Shown here: positions 23,905-34,175 of the stretch, piece after piece
How positions within the stretch are numbered: position 1 is the stretch's first letter
Layout of the letters: each line of letters begins with the position of its first letter
Assembly (NCBI GenBank): GCA_039090855.1
Contig: CM076997.1
Coordinates: 166,686,709-166,750,708, forward strand
Source: Macrothele yani
Lineage: Eukaryota > Arthropoda > Arachnida > Araneae > Macrothelidae
Reading direction: 5' to 3'
DNA length: 64,000 bases
Program-made: the position numbers and the translations under genes
Notes under the pieces: model-generated
Seen by the model: only the letters and a program-made list of their open reading frames with translations
The model's database searches: none
What the model was told of the DNA's origin: nothing

Positions 23905-23965
23905 GAGGGCTAAAAAAAAAGACCTTTTTAGGACTAAACATTAGTCCTTTTCAGGACTACTTTTA
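23905..23965 (+). terminator. Pair of small hairpins after the PC4-like gene
   Basis: AGGACTA-AACAT-TAGTCCT and then AGTCCT-TTTC-AGGACT follow the stop codon by 20-70 bases, within a run of A- and T-rich sequence. They may help form the transcript 3' end; this is inference from position and structure only. Confidence 0.35.
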
Positions 23966-23980
23966 TTTCATTATTTTTTG

Positions 23981-24345
23981 TCATTCATTTATATTTTTTC
24001 TGTTTGAATGTGAGTGTATGTGAACGAAGAAGGTCACTGGCGTGGGCTTAATTGCTCCGTACACCTTAATGTGTTTCTCCAATATTATGGAACCATGTTT
24101 GGTGAAGTTCACCACCTCTTTTGCTACAAGAAGGCAACAACGAGGGATTTGGTCATCCTGATACCTCAATCTTTGAATGGGTAATACGAGCATTGGTTGA
24201 ATAACTCACTCGGGGGACCTTCAGCCGTAGCAAATTCTTTGCATATGTATAATTTCAGTTTTCTTTCCTTGATGTATATTTCTTCTGTTCGATTAACACT
24301 AGACGAAATGCCTGAAAACGCTCCTTTCAGGTAGATGATTTTCTC
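23981..24345 (-). pseudogene. Possible decayed coding region of unknown identity, minus strand
   Basis: Two adjacent minus-strand frames have protein-like composition. The upstream one (about 24345-24165) reads KLKLYICKEFATAEGPPSEL before a TGA. The overlapping downstream one (24193-23981) reads YQDDQIPRCCLLVAKEVVNF. A single frameshift would join them. The pair points toward the PC4-like gene (convergent). I recognise no family. Confidence 0.3.
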
Positions 24346-24579
24346 ATGTTGTTCTATGGGATTTTTGCGACTATATAAAAAACTAAAATTAAAAAGAATC
24401 GCTATCTCAATAAAAGCAACAAATTGGCGATGTTTGTTTCAGTGTGTGAGACTTCTTGCTGTCTGTTCCTTTATAAGAATCAAGAGAAAACATACTTTGA
24501 ATACAATTGGCTGTTCTCTATGTTCAAGATTAATTGTTCTTGAAGTAATTAAATAAATGGTGTGTGATCTTGTTCACAG

Positions 24580-24689
24580 AAAAACAGATGCGATGGAGAT
24601 AACCTATTTAAAAATGAATGTAAGGGGAAACGAAAGTTAACGTATGAAGGGGAATACCTCAAACACAGATGTTTCACATGTAATGCCTG
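24580..24689 (+). other. Candidate internal exon with Cys-rich peptide
   Basis: A 110-nt stretch is bounded by a good acceptor (TGTGATCTTGTTCACAG) and a consensus donor GTAAGT. One frame is open throughout and encodes NRCDGDNLFKNECKG and YLKHRCFTCNAW, with four cysteines spaced like a zinc-binding module. It could be an exon of an element gene that reaches beyond the readable frames, or chance. Confidence 0.3.
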
Positions 24690-25882
24690 GTAAGTTAAAA
24701 GTGATCATTGCGTGAATGAAGTAAACTCAAAGTTTTGACGCATTTCGATGTAAAGCAAAATAAATTAGGAAACAAAGAATGTGGTTAGGTGTGTTCATAC
24801 TGACTTTGACGAGGTGAATTAGCAATAAATACTTGGATATACATGAAAAAAGTGTAAAAACAGCTCATTAAGAAAATTATTTTTGGGGAAAGTATGAAAT
24901 TTTAGTTTATGTCATGATAATAAATGTCGGTGAGACTTATTCTAAAGTTAAAAGATATATCTGAAGTTTTTGTTACAAGTCTGATATTAAGAAAGTTTGT
25001 ATGGAAATGTGAGAGTGATCGAGTCGAAAAGAAACAAGTTTGTTGGAATGAAACAGGAAAAAAGTACTACGAAGAAAAAAATCGAAGTACAGTGTAAAGC
25101 AAAGTTAAACAAAATACGTAAACGTAGAACAGTCTTTCGAAAAATAGATTAAGTCGTTATACAGAGAAAAGAACTAAGTCTTTCTTAAAACATTATTACA
25201 TTTGTTTGGAGAAATTCGATATTTTAGCTACATGTTGAGAATAGCTGCTTTTCTAGTGAGTTAGGAAATTGCTATGTAGTGGAAAAATGTTTGCTAAGAA
25301 TATGATGTTCAGTGGAAGTACTGACTTGGTCACTATGTCTCCAGAATGAATGTTTTTTCTGTTTATTTAGAAAAAATTTTATCGTAAGAAAGAATGCTTT
25401 AGAATGAATGTCTTGACAATGAATGCTTTTCCTGTTGGGTCAGTTAAAGAAAAGTATAGCAAATTAGGATAGAATGAAAAAATATGAATATTTCACATAC
25501 ATGCAGGTTTTAGGAATACCCAAAAGTGAGTTGGAAAGTGAGGGAAACAAAATTCTGAAGTGTTTGGTACATCTTGTGATATCAAGTTGTTAAGAAACGT
25601 ATACTCAAATAAAATGAAAAAATAAAGTCATAGTAAAGAAAATACTAATACAATCGAATTTTAACTGTCATAGATCTGTATATTTCTCGTATACCCACGA
25701 AAAGGTAAGATAGAAAAATTTATTAAGTTATACATTAAAAGAAAGAAAGAAAAGTTGCTTACATATGAAAAAGAAATAATAATGAAGAAACGCCTGTTGA
25801 AAAGAAATAGAAAAGTAAAGTAGGAATAAAGAAAATACTGTTGCAGTCCAATTTTTACCACTACAGATCTGTATATTTCTCA
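24690..25882. other. Core of the long-IR element, no gene seen
   Basis: AT-rich. Its last part (about 25490-25882) is one further unit of the arm subrepeat array that has no counterpart in the left arm. Confidence 0.6.
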
Positions 25883-28565
25883 TAAATGTAAGCTTTTAGG
25901 AATACTTAAAAGTGAGTTTTAAAAAATATTACGTTACATGAAGAAACAAAAAAAAATATCTGAAGTTTTGCTACATCTTGTGATATCAAGTCGTTAAGAA
26001 ACGTTGGTTGAAATGAAATGAAAAAAATAAAGTCTGAATCGTGAACATAGAATGATATTCAAAAACACAAAATTAAGTTAAATATGGGAAAATATGAAAA
26101 AAATGTTTGTCAGAAAGAAATGTAAAAATAAAGAAAATACTGTTTCAATCGAATTTTTAACTGCTATAGATCTGTATATTTCTTGTACATGCACGAAACA
26201 GCGATTTAAAAACTTAATTAAATCACATTTAAATCAAGTAAGAAAAAAATAGTTTAAGAGGAGAAAAAATAAATCTGAAGTTTTGTTACATCCGGAATTT
26301 CAAGTCGTTAAGAAACGTTGGTTGAAATGAAAAAAATAAAGTTAGAATATAGATATGAGACAGTTTGCAAAGTTTGAAATAAAATAATGGACGAATGCGC
26401 GAACATAAAATGATATTCAAAACATAGATTAAGTTAGATTGCGGGAATTGAGAAGAAAAAACTTATGTTAGAAAGAAATGTAAAAATACAGCAAAACTGA
26501 AGAAAATATTGTTTCAATCGAATTTTAACTAATGTAAATGAAAGAAATGGAAAAATACAGTAAGAATGAAGAAATCAACTGAATTTTAACTACTATAGAT
26601 CCGTGTATTTCTTGTACACACATAGAAAAGCGAGATAGAAAAATAGATTAAACCATACATTAAAAGCAAGTAAGAAAAATATCAGTTTCATAGGGAAAAA
26701 ATTAAAAATCTGAAGTTTCGTCACATCTTGTAGAACAGATATCAAGTCGTTAAGAAACGTTGGTTGAAATGAAATGGAAAAATACAGTAAGAATGATGTG
26801 TAAAGTTAGAAAAAAGACAATCGACGAATACGTGAACATAGAATGATATTCAAAAACACAATTCGAAGATGAAACAGTTTCTGAAATTCTGATGACGTCA
26901 GCTCTCAAGGAAACGACTTCACGTGTTGCTGTGTCATCATGCGTCATTGCTTAAGGCAGTAACTGCACGGAGACTTTCCTTATCTGACCGTCTCGTGCCT
27001 TCAACGTTTAACCAGTTTTCGAACTTCTGATGACGTCAGCTCACAAGGAAATGACGCCACGTGTTACTGTGTCATCATGCGTCAGCACACTAACTGCACG
27101 GAGACCTTATCTGGTCACAAACATGCTATTGATGAATCACCTCTAATCAGACAAAGCGAAAATAGCTCAGGACTTATTTTAAGGCAAATTGTTAGCGATA
27201 GAAAAATGAAAGGATTTCGTTATAATTAATTTTCCTATCTTGAGAGAATAAACTAAAACATTCTTCATATACATAAAAAATAAAGCCTCGATAAAAGTAG
27301 TTGTTAGTTTGAAAAGTTAGAAAATAAAGAAATGTTGGTACATCAAGAAGTTTAACGAGTATGCAAGCATTTAGAAAAAAAAAAGATTAAGATAATGCAT
27401 TGAAAGGTATATTTCACTGATTAATCATGAAGAAATTAAAAAAATACGAAAAAATAAACATTTTAACTATGCATAAAATATTGTGGCTTTGTACGGTGGA
27501 AAAAGGTACAACGTTAAAAAAATGTAACAGAAAATGCCATGAACACCTAAATACATTAATAAACAATCGTGCTTTAACATTATGTCTGCAGCACAAAACT
27601 TTGGAAAACGTCTTTATGTTGGAAAGTCCGTTGAAAATGCGTAAAGTACCCTCAACGAAAATAAAAAAAATCGTTACGTTGAAAAATTATGGACATAAAA
27701 TGGGAAATTATGAGGACAAAGTAAGGAATAAATTCGTTGCAAAAACGATCAAGTTATTGAAAAAAAAATCAGTCTTGGAGCTTAAGGCGTCTAACAGAAT
27801 CTCAAATGACGTCAACCGCCGACCCCGCTGAGGAGAAAACGACGTTGGCTGATGTAATGGTTTTGTCTGCTATCACGGCAGCGTCACCAATCATGGTGAC
27901 TCATCCCAAAACACGTGTCATACAAAATTTTCTGAGACAAAGAGAAAATGGTGACTCATCCCAAAACACATGGCTCTCAAAATGACAACGTGGTGAAACA
28001 TGAATCAACGGGAACGAAATCTTTTCAAACAAAGCATTTCCTCATCTAAATTAAAATTATAGGGAAGAAAAATATAAGAATTAAAAAAATAATGCAACGT
28101 CTATAAAAATTATAACACCTCACGGAAGTTCTAAAAATATAAGTTTAATAAAATAAATTAGAGAGAATAAATAGGACAAAAAAAAGTACGAAAAAAAAAT
28201 ATTGGAAACGACAAAAAAACTTCCTTCAAAAATTTGACAAAGTCTAATAAATCTCGCGAGAAAATTAAAAAAATAAATAAATATTGGAAAGACCCTAAAA
28301 ATTTGTCAACGTCCAATAAATCTCCCGAGAAAAGTTCGAAAAAACACCGCTAGGGGGCAACGTTCACATCCCCTTTCCCCCACTCGGTCGTTGCTATCTC
28401 TCAAAGATTCATCGAAAGTTCCAAGAAGCACCGCTAGGGGGCAGCACCGACCCAACACACTGGCGTCATCTGCCACGCCCCCTGCTCCTTCTTCCGCAAG
28501 CCACGCCCCCATCATTTTCCTAGAAGGATGCATCCTTGAGGCAGAACCCGTCATTTTATACTACT
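25883..28565 (-). repeat. Right long terminal inverted repeat (about 2.68 kb)
   Basis: Reverse complement of 19478-22162. It holds the same subterminal motifs, CRE-bearing units and tandem subrepeats. Small indels separate the arms; for example, an A run near 27760 is one base longer than in the left arm. A Lys-rich open frame (27427-27831) exists here, but in the left arm the same stretch has a stop, so I do not call it a gene. Confidence 0.9.
26890..27115. promoter_or_regulatory. Two CRE-containing subrepeats, right arm
   Basis: Mirror image of 20915-21170. TGACGTCA is at 26893-26900 and 27031-27038, with GTGTCATCATGCGTCA blocks beside each. Conservation in both arms is expected for recently homogenised inverted repeats, so it is weak evidence of selection. 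Confidence 0.5.
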
Positions 28566-29570
28566 AGTAATACATATTGTACAACATTTTAAAGGACATT
28601 TATGCTGAATTCAAATGATTTTACAGAATGTTATTACCTGTCATAAAAATGAAGTTACAAGTAAAAGTACAACGCCTAGTAATAAAAAGCAACAAATGGT
28701 GGAATTTGTGAAATTAGTATACAATGCGTTTAACGTAAAATTACCGTACAGTACACTATTGACACTTGCAGGACACTTGAAATAACTGACCAGAAACCAA
28801 GATACGCTTTGATATTCAACTGGATAACCACGGTTTCTTAGTAACAAAGTGCACCTTCTTCGCATGGGACTAATGAGCTTCTCTAGTTGTCCTTAGTGAT
28901 AACACGGTGCCATACGGCCCTTACAGACTCAATTAAAGTCTTAAAGTCTTTAATTTTACGTTAAATGCATTGCACACTGATTTCACAAATTGCACTATTT
29001 GTTGCTTTTAATGATTAGACTCTGTACTTTTGCTTGTAACTTCCCTTCTACTACTGATAATAACATTCTGTAAAACTATTTGAATTCAGCATAAAATGTC
29101 CTTTAAACTGATGTATAATATGTATTCCTGACTTTACCATTACGCTGTATAAGTTGACTTCAAACATCAAAAAGTTTTACTTTCCGTCTACTGCTGCAGC
29201 TCTTTTTTCCACGATTGTAAATGGCTGCGTCTCCTACGCGTAAGTAGCCAGTGAGCGCGGTGTTTTTCTTAAATGAGGCAGGCCAGCGCGTTGAGTAGTT
29301 AAACGTCTGATTGACGGTTGGAATGGGCATAAAGCGTATTCTAAATAATTTTGAACATGGGACCATAATTAGCACCACTAGTTCACTGTAAAACATAAAG
29401 TGGTATGAATTGACGGAAGATTTCTGAAAAAAACGTGCAGCAAACCTACAGATAGGTGTCCGTCTTTTAACGAAATTACCGTTTATAAAAAGTTCCCTTT
29501 TGTTTTTAACCCGTATTTTCACAGATATTCCATAATCAGTAATGCCGTATATTTCAGAAATATTCACTCA

Positions 29571-30890
29571 AGGACAATGAAATTTGCGCACCTAGAAGAA
29601 ACCGTGCTACAACCGCGAAACTTTGCAAACAGCTAGAGTGCGTGCTGGTATGTACATGATCCACGTTTGGTGCGATGGCGTATGAACGCACACTCTGTAG
29701 TGACGCTGCAGGCACGAACCGGCAGCCTTGTAAACCGGCGTGTAGTCGACATCCCATGTAAGCGAAAAGCATCGGGCGACATAAGCAAGAGTGCAGAATG
29801 AAAATAATGCTGGGTAGACGCAAGAAACCCCGCTTTTACGCAACTTACGGACATTGAGAGAGGTCTGATCATCGGGCCGGAAACCGCAGGGAGGTCGGCG
29901 AGCAGTATAGCCCACCTCGTGGATCGTTCTGACCATACCGTCCGATTGTGTTGGGAGCAGTGGACACGTGACAGCACTGCCACACGGCGAAGCTGCTCTG
30001 GACGGACCAGGAGGACCACCAGTAGAGAGAATCGACGAATCGTGCGCCAGGAACGAACGGATCCCACGGAGACCCTGTATATTATACAGGCATGTATAGC
30101 GGCTCCTGTGTGCCCACGAACCATTTCCCGTCGCCTCGAGAATCTGCGACCCCAGCGCCCCTTACGTGTGCTGCCATTAACATCGGAACATCGCCGGCTC
30201 CGTTTGCAGTGGTGCCAGGCCAGAGCGTCGTGGAAAGCTACAGGCTGGCGACATGTGGTGTTTAGCAATGTGTGTTGCTTTGTTTGGGGGGAAGGGGACA
30301 GATGATCATCGTGTCCGGGTGGGGTGGTCCCCTGGTCAACGGTGCAATCCCAACCTCGCTGTCGAGAGCCACACCTCTCCCACTGCAGGAATTATTGTCT
30401 GGAGAGCCATACCCTACAATAGCTGGTCAGCTCATGTAGTGGTACGTGGATCATTGACGGGCTCGCGGTATGTGGGTAGGATCCTACGGTCTCATGTGCT
30501 CCCATTCTTGTCCGGGATTCCCGGTGCACTCTACCAGCAGGATAATGTCCTTTCGCACACGGCTCGGGTATCCCAGGACTGCGTACGTCATGTCCAGACA
30601 CTTCCATGGCCTGTTGGGACCAGTTGAAATCTCAGCTGCCGCCGTGCCGCACTATCCGGGATTTGGAGCCCATCCTCCTAACACGTGTGGACAAGTCTGC
30701 CGCAGGACAACAACAGGCGTCTGTTCGCCTCCATGCCGGACCGTATTGCGGCATGTATCGCCGCACGAGGCGGTGAAACGTGATATTAAAGATGACCGGA
30801 TTGCGTGCCACAGATCCCTCTGTAATTGTCCTGCAGCTCTGTTTTTGACATCATGTGCATCATTCATCTTTATCATTACATCCATAAAAT
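29571..30890 (+). mobile_element. Tc1-like DNA transposon, family 4, edges approximate
   Basis: The left edge resembles the left edge of the element at 40399 (ATTTGCGCACCTAGAAG versus ATTAGTGCACCCAGAAGG). The plus strand encodes a recognisable but broken Tc1 transposase. The right end was not identified with certainty and may have been lost near the 41-bp array. Confidence 0.7.
29900..30780 (+). pseudogene. Tc1-like transposase pseudogene (family 4)
   Basis: Reads RSDHTVRLCWEQWTRDSTA-RR and TISRRLENLRPQRPLRVLPL (DNA-binding part), then HRRLRLQWCQARASW. The first catalytic motif, FSDESRF in relatives, is FSNVCCF here, so the Asp is Asn. After a frameshift near 30280 it continues with VRVGWSPGQR, GIIVWRAIPYNS, LTGSRYV and QQDNVLSHTARVSQD (second Asp kept). 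A deletion near 30613 then removes the SPDL-PVEH block with the catalytic Glu and resumes at WDQLKSQLPPCRTIRDLEP in another frame. Two of three catalytic residues are lost. Confidence 0.8.
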
Positions 30891-30916
30891 TTCAGTTCAA
30901 TTCGATGCTTTTTTCT

Positions 30917-31170
30917 TGTGGTTATACCACAAGAGAAGCTTGAGAGTTGCTTGCAGTAGTGGTTAAGCCACAAGAAAAGCTTACAGATGCTCACAGTAGT
31001 GGTTACGCCACAAAAGAAGCATGAGAGTTGCTGACAGTAGTCGTTAAGCCACAAGAGAAGCTTGACAGTTGTTCACAGTAGTGTTTAAGCCACAAGAAAA
31101 ACTTAACGTTGCTCACAGTAGTTGTTTAGCCGCAACAGAAGCTTGAGAGTTGCTAACAGTAGTGGTTAAT
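30917..31170. repeat. 41-bp minisatellite, left half (about six units)
   Basis: Unit consensus is GTAGTGGTTAAGCCACAAG plus AGAAGCTTGAGAGTTGCTCACA, repeated every 40-41 bp. The array stops at TAGTGGTTAA, where the 2.7 kb element begins, and resumes at 33905. Confidence 0.9.
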
Positions 31171-33904
31171 AGAGTGGAGTGAAACGTTTTTTTTTTTTTT
31201 TTGTTTTTTTTGAAATTCATATCAGCTGGGGTTGAGAAATTTGAAGGCACCCAAAATGTGTATCACGTCAATATTTGAAACCTCTAGCACTCCATCTTCA
31301 GGTGCCCCGCGGGGAGTGAAATTTGGAAAAAATGTCGTTTTTGCATCATTTATAAGAATTTTTTTATTTGCCTGATTTAAAAATATATTAACTGGCCTGG
31401 GGTTGGAAAACGTAAATAATTATTCATAATTTTTATGAAAACAAATTCAGAATTTTCGGCATTCATCTTCAGGTGCCCCAAGGAGCTTAAAATTCCACTA
31501 ATATTTACGTCGCTTGCGGCATTTCAAGGATTTCCCCCTCCTGTCTTGTATTTGTGGTATGAAAAAATGTAGGGAAGTAGAGTTACAAACTTCAAGCAGA
31601 ACTGCTGACAAATCTCAGGACACCCAAGAATTAACAGACAGAGATAACAGCGGTGAAAATTTTGACCGTCTATCCATTGATGCAAATTTCACTGCAGTGG
31701 CTGCAAGTGAAGCATCCTTTTTCAAGAGAAAGCATCCAGATGCTTTCAAGTTTGTCTATGGTTGCAAGAATATGCGAAAGATACGGACTATCTGACAGGA
31801 GTGCTGCTGCCATTACATGTGCAATTCTTCAAGACGTTGGCATAGTGTCTGCAACTGATATCTTTTCCGTGGTCGACAGACGTAACATTCGAAGAACGTA
31901 AAATGTTAAGGAAATAATTACAGGCTACTAAGCCAAATAAAATGACACTACTGTTTCTAGATGCTAGAATAGACAAAATACAGACACAAGTTCAGAAAAG
32001 TAGTCAGCTACACCCAAGTGTTGCTATACAAGAACGCATTTGCTTTTGGAAGAACCTGATTCCAAATATATAGGCCACATCGCTGTTACCACAGAAGCAG
32101 TAGAAATCAAAGCAGGCATCATGAATTTCTTTGAGAAGGGTGAAATTAACATGTACGGCTTATTTGCAATTGGATGCGACAGTACCAATGTCAGCGCTGG
32201 TTCAAAAGGAGGAGTGATAAGATTAATTGAGTTAGATCATCAAAGGCCGCTCCAGTGGCTGATCTGTGTATTACATACAAATGAGCAACCACTTAGACAT
32301 CTAATGAAGAAGCTCGATGATGGTACCAGTTGCCCTAAATCCTGTTCTGGACCTATAGGTACAGACAGTTATTATGAATTATGAAGAACTCAATGTGACT
32401 TTATTTAACACCATAGTAGTTGAAAACTTCCGCACTGTTAACCAAGGGTATCTTACCACAGATCAGAAATACTTATATCGCATACATTAAACAGTTTCAT
32501 CTGGTAATTTGTCTCAAGACCTTGCCTTTGAAAAACCTGGCACAGTAGCACATTCTCGTTAGATAGCAACAACACTGAAAATACTTCGTCTCTACATCGC
32601 TAGGATTCTTTAGCGAATTGTTTTTCCATTTCTATTTTCATGATAAAGGCTTATGTCCCAACATGGTTCACCATTTAGATGAATCCTTCTCACACCAATG
32701 GAACTCGACACTTCTGGACAGTGATAGAACGATCACGTTATCTACCAGAAAATCTTAGGAGTACTGTTTATGAGGTAATCCAAAGGAATCTTTTTTTCCT
32801 ACATCCTCAAAACATACTCCTTTCCATGTTGACTGATGAAACCGAAGCCACACATGAGTTAGCATTACGAAGGATCATTGCAGCAAGGCCCCAGGAAGAT
32901 ACTTTGAGACAATTCTATGTACCTAAGGTGAGTTTTCACGCAAAACAATTAATTGATCTAATATACCCGTATGTAACAAATGAACGATCTCAGACGTATC
33001 TAATTCAACAGATACCTGATGAAGTAATATAGAATATTCTGACAAAGAGGTACAGTTCTGACAGCCCTGAGGTCACATAATTTTATGAGTTGTTGGAGAG
33101 AACCAAACAGATTCCCTGTCACTCCCAAGTAACTGAAAGGTGTGTTTATCTAGTCACTGAGGCTTCAGAAGCTGTTTGTGGGGCAGAGCAAAGACATAGA
33201 TTCATTATCGCAAGGAATCAATCACGCAACATTATGAAAACGTTCCAGACTAAGTCTGAATTCCAAGTGTAACCAGCACCGTATTTTGTACTTGTATTTT
33301 TACTAGTGGTTTGAATATAGGTTTTAATCCAAGTTGAAGTTCAATACATTTTTGTGTGTGTTTAGTTACAACATTCGCATAACGTATATTTTACCTGTGC
33401 TATTACTACTAACTTTGTCTCTTGTAATTAGTACATACCTACATTGCAATAAAGGTGCTTTATGCTTCCTCCGCTTGCTCTCAGTACACCTGCTCATACG
33501 TTTTACACACTATAATATTTATTGGTTTTTCATCCTACTTCATACAATCTTACTTTTTGTTGTAACCAAACAATTGCGCAAAAATCTTACTTTTTGTTGA
33601 AATTTAAGCTTCTTGGAGCACTTGAAGATGAATGCCGAAAATTCTGAATTTTTTTATATACCAATTATGGATCATTATTTGCGTTTTCCAATCCCTGGCT
33701 AATTAATATTTTTATAAATAATGCAAATACGAAATTCTTATAAATGACGCAAAAACGACATTTTTTTACAAATTTCAACTCCCGTGAGGCACCTGAAGAT
33801 GGAATGCTTGAGGCTTCAAATCCTGGCGTGATACACATGTTGGGTGCCTTCAAATTTCCCAACCTCAGATGATATTATGAATTTCCCAAAAAATATTTTT
33901 TGCC
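31171..33904 (+). mobile_element. 2.7 kb DNA transposon with about 300-bp inverted repeats, superfamily unresolved
   Basis: The left (about 31195-31490) and right (about 33600-33890) ends are inverted copies; each carries an AAATTTGAAGGCACCCA block, TCTTCAGGTGCC and a TTTTCGGCATTCATCTTCA block. It splits the 41-bp array, and TAGTGGTTAA/TAGTGATTAA on its two sides is a plausible 8-10 bp target duplication. That fits hAT- or P-like integration. The protein remnant is in broken frames on the plus strand. Confidence 0.75.
31514..33272 (+). pseudogene. Transposase-like pseudogene with C-x2-H motif
   Basis: In order: a low-similarity N-terminal stretch (31514-31790); YGLSDRSAAAITCAILQD (about 31785-31900); then HIAVTTEAVEIKAG, IGCDSTNVSAGSKGGVIRL and PLQWLICVLHTNEQPLRHL with SGPIG (32040-32384). 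NLRSTVYEVIQRNLFF and ALRRIIAAR follow (32679-33032). CHSQVTERCVYLVTEASEAV ends the series (33090-33272). Acidic residues in GCDST and a C-x2-H in CVLH are compatible with an RNase-H-fold transposase of the group that has a CxxH motif. At least four stops or frameshifts break it. I recognise the style as a dispersed invertebrate family but cannot name it. Confidence 0.6.
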
Positions 33905-34175
33905 CTAGTGATTAACCCACAAAATAAACTTAGGGTTGTTCACAGTAGTGGTTAAGCTACAAGTAAAACGTAGATTTGCTCGCAGTAGTGGTTAAGCCAC
34001 AAGAGAAGCTTAGATTTGCTCACAGTAGTGGTTAAACAACAAGAGAAACTTAGATTCGCTCAAAGTAGTATACAAGAGAAGCTTGAGTGTTTCTGATAGT
34101 AGTGATTAAGCCACAAAAGATTCTTCAGAGTTGCTCACTGTAGTGGTTAAGCCACAAGAAAAAGTTTAGAATTTA
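33905..34175. repeat. 41-bp minisatellite, right half (about six units)
   Basis: Continuation of the array at 30917-31170, with more substitutions and one shortened unit near 34065. Confidence 0.9.

Larger units (their letters stand above)
19478..28565. mobile_element. 9.09 kb long-inverted-repeat element carrying AlkB-like and PC4-like genes
   Basis: Flanked by the 6-bp direct duplication AGTAAT (19472-19477 and 28566-28571). It begins AGTAGTATAAA and ends with its complement. The arms are about 2.67 kb each and the core is about 3.7 kb. The core encodes a frameshifted AlkB-like dioxygenase and an intact PC4-like protein. A 6-bp duplication and AG...CT ends are known for Maverick/Polinton elements, but no polymerase B, integrase, packaging ATPase, protease or capsid gene is present. 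This may be a non-autonomous derivative or an unrecognised element class. Insertion into a foldback element verifies both boundaries. Confidence 0.85.
19386..29221. mobile_element. Foldback/MITE-like element split by the 9.09 kb element
   Basis: The two visible parts are 19386-19477 and 28566-29221, together about 740 bp. Joined across the insertion they form an inverted repeat with arms of roughly 270 bp. For example, left TACAATCGTGG, GAAGTCAACTTAT and AAAGGACATTTATGC pair with right-arm complements at about 29219, 29155 and 29100. No open frame is present. The outer ends are approximate and no target duplication is assigned. Confidence 0.75.

Noticed and set aside
27427..27831. Lys-rich open frame in the right arm of the long-IR element
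   Set aside because: The matching stretch in the left arm has a stop and an A-run length change, so the frame is not conserved between arms.
29633..30268. 211-codon minus-strand open frame
   Set aside because: It is antisense to the Tc1-like transposase remnant and has no motif of its own.
30917..34175. CRISPR-like regular repeats
   Set aside because: Units are contiguous 41-bp tandem copies without unique spacers, the genome is eukaryotic, and no cas genes are present.
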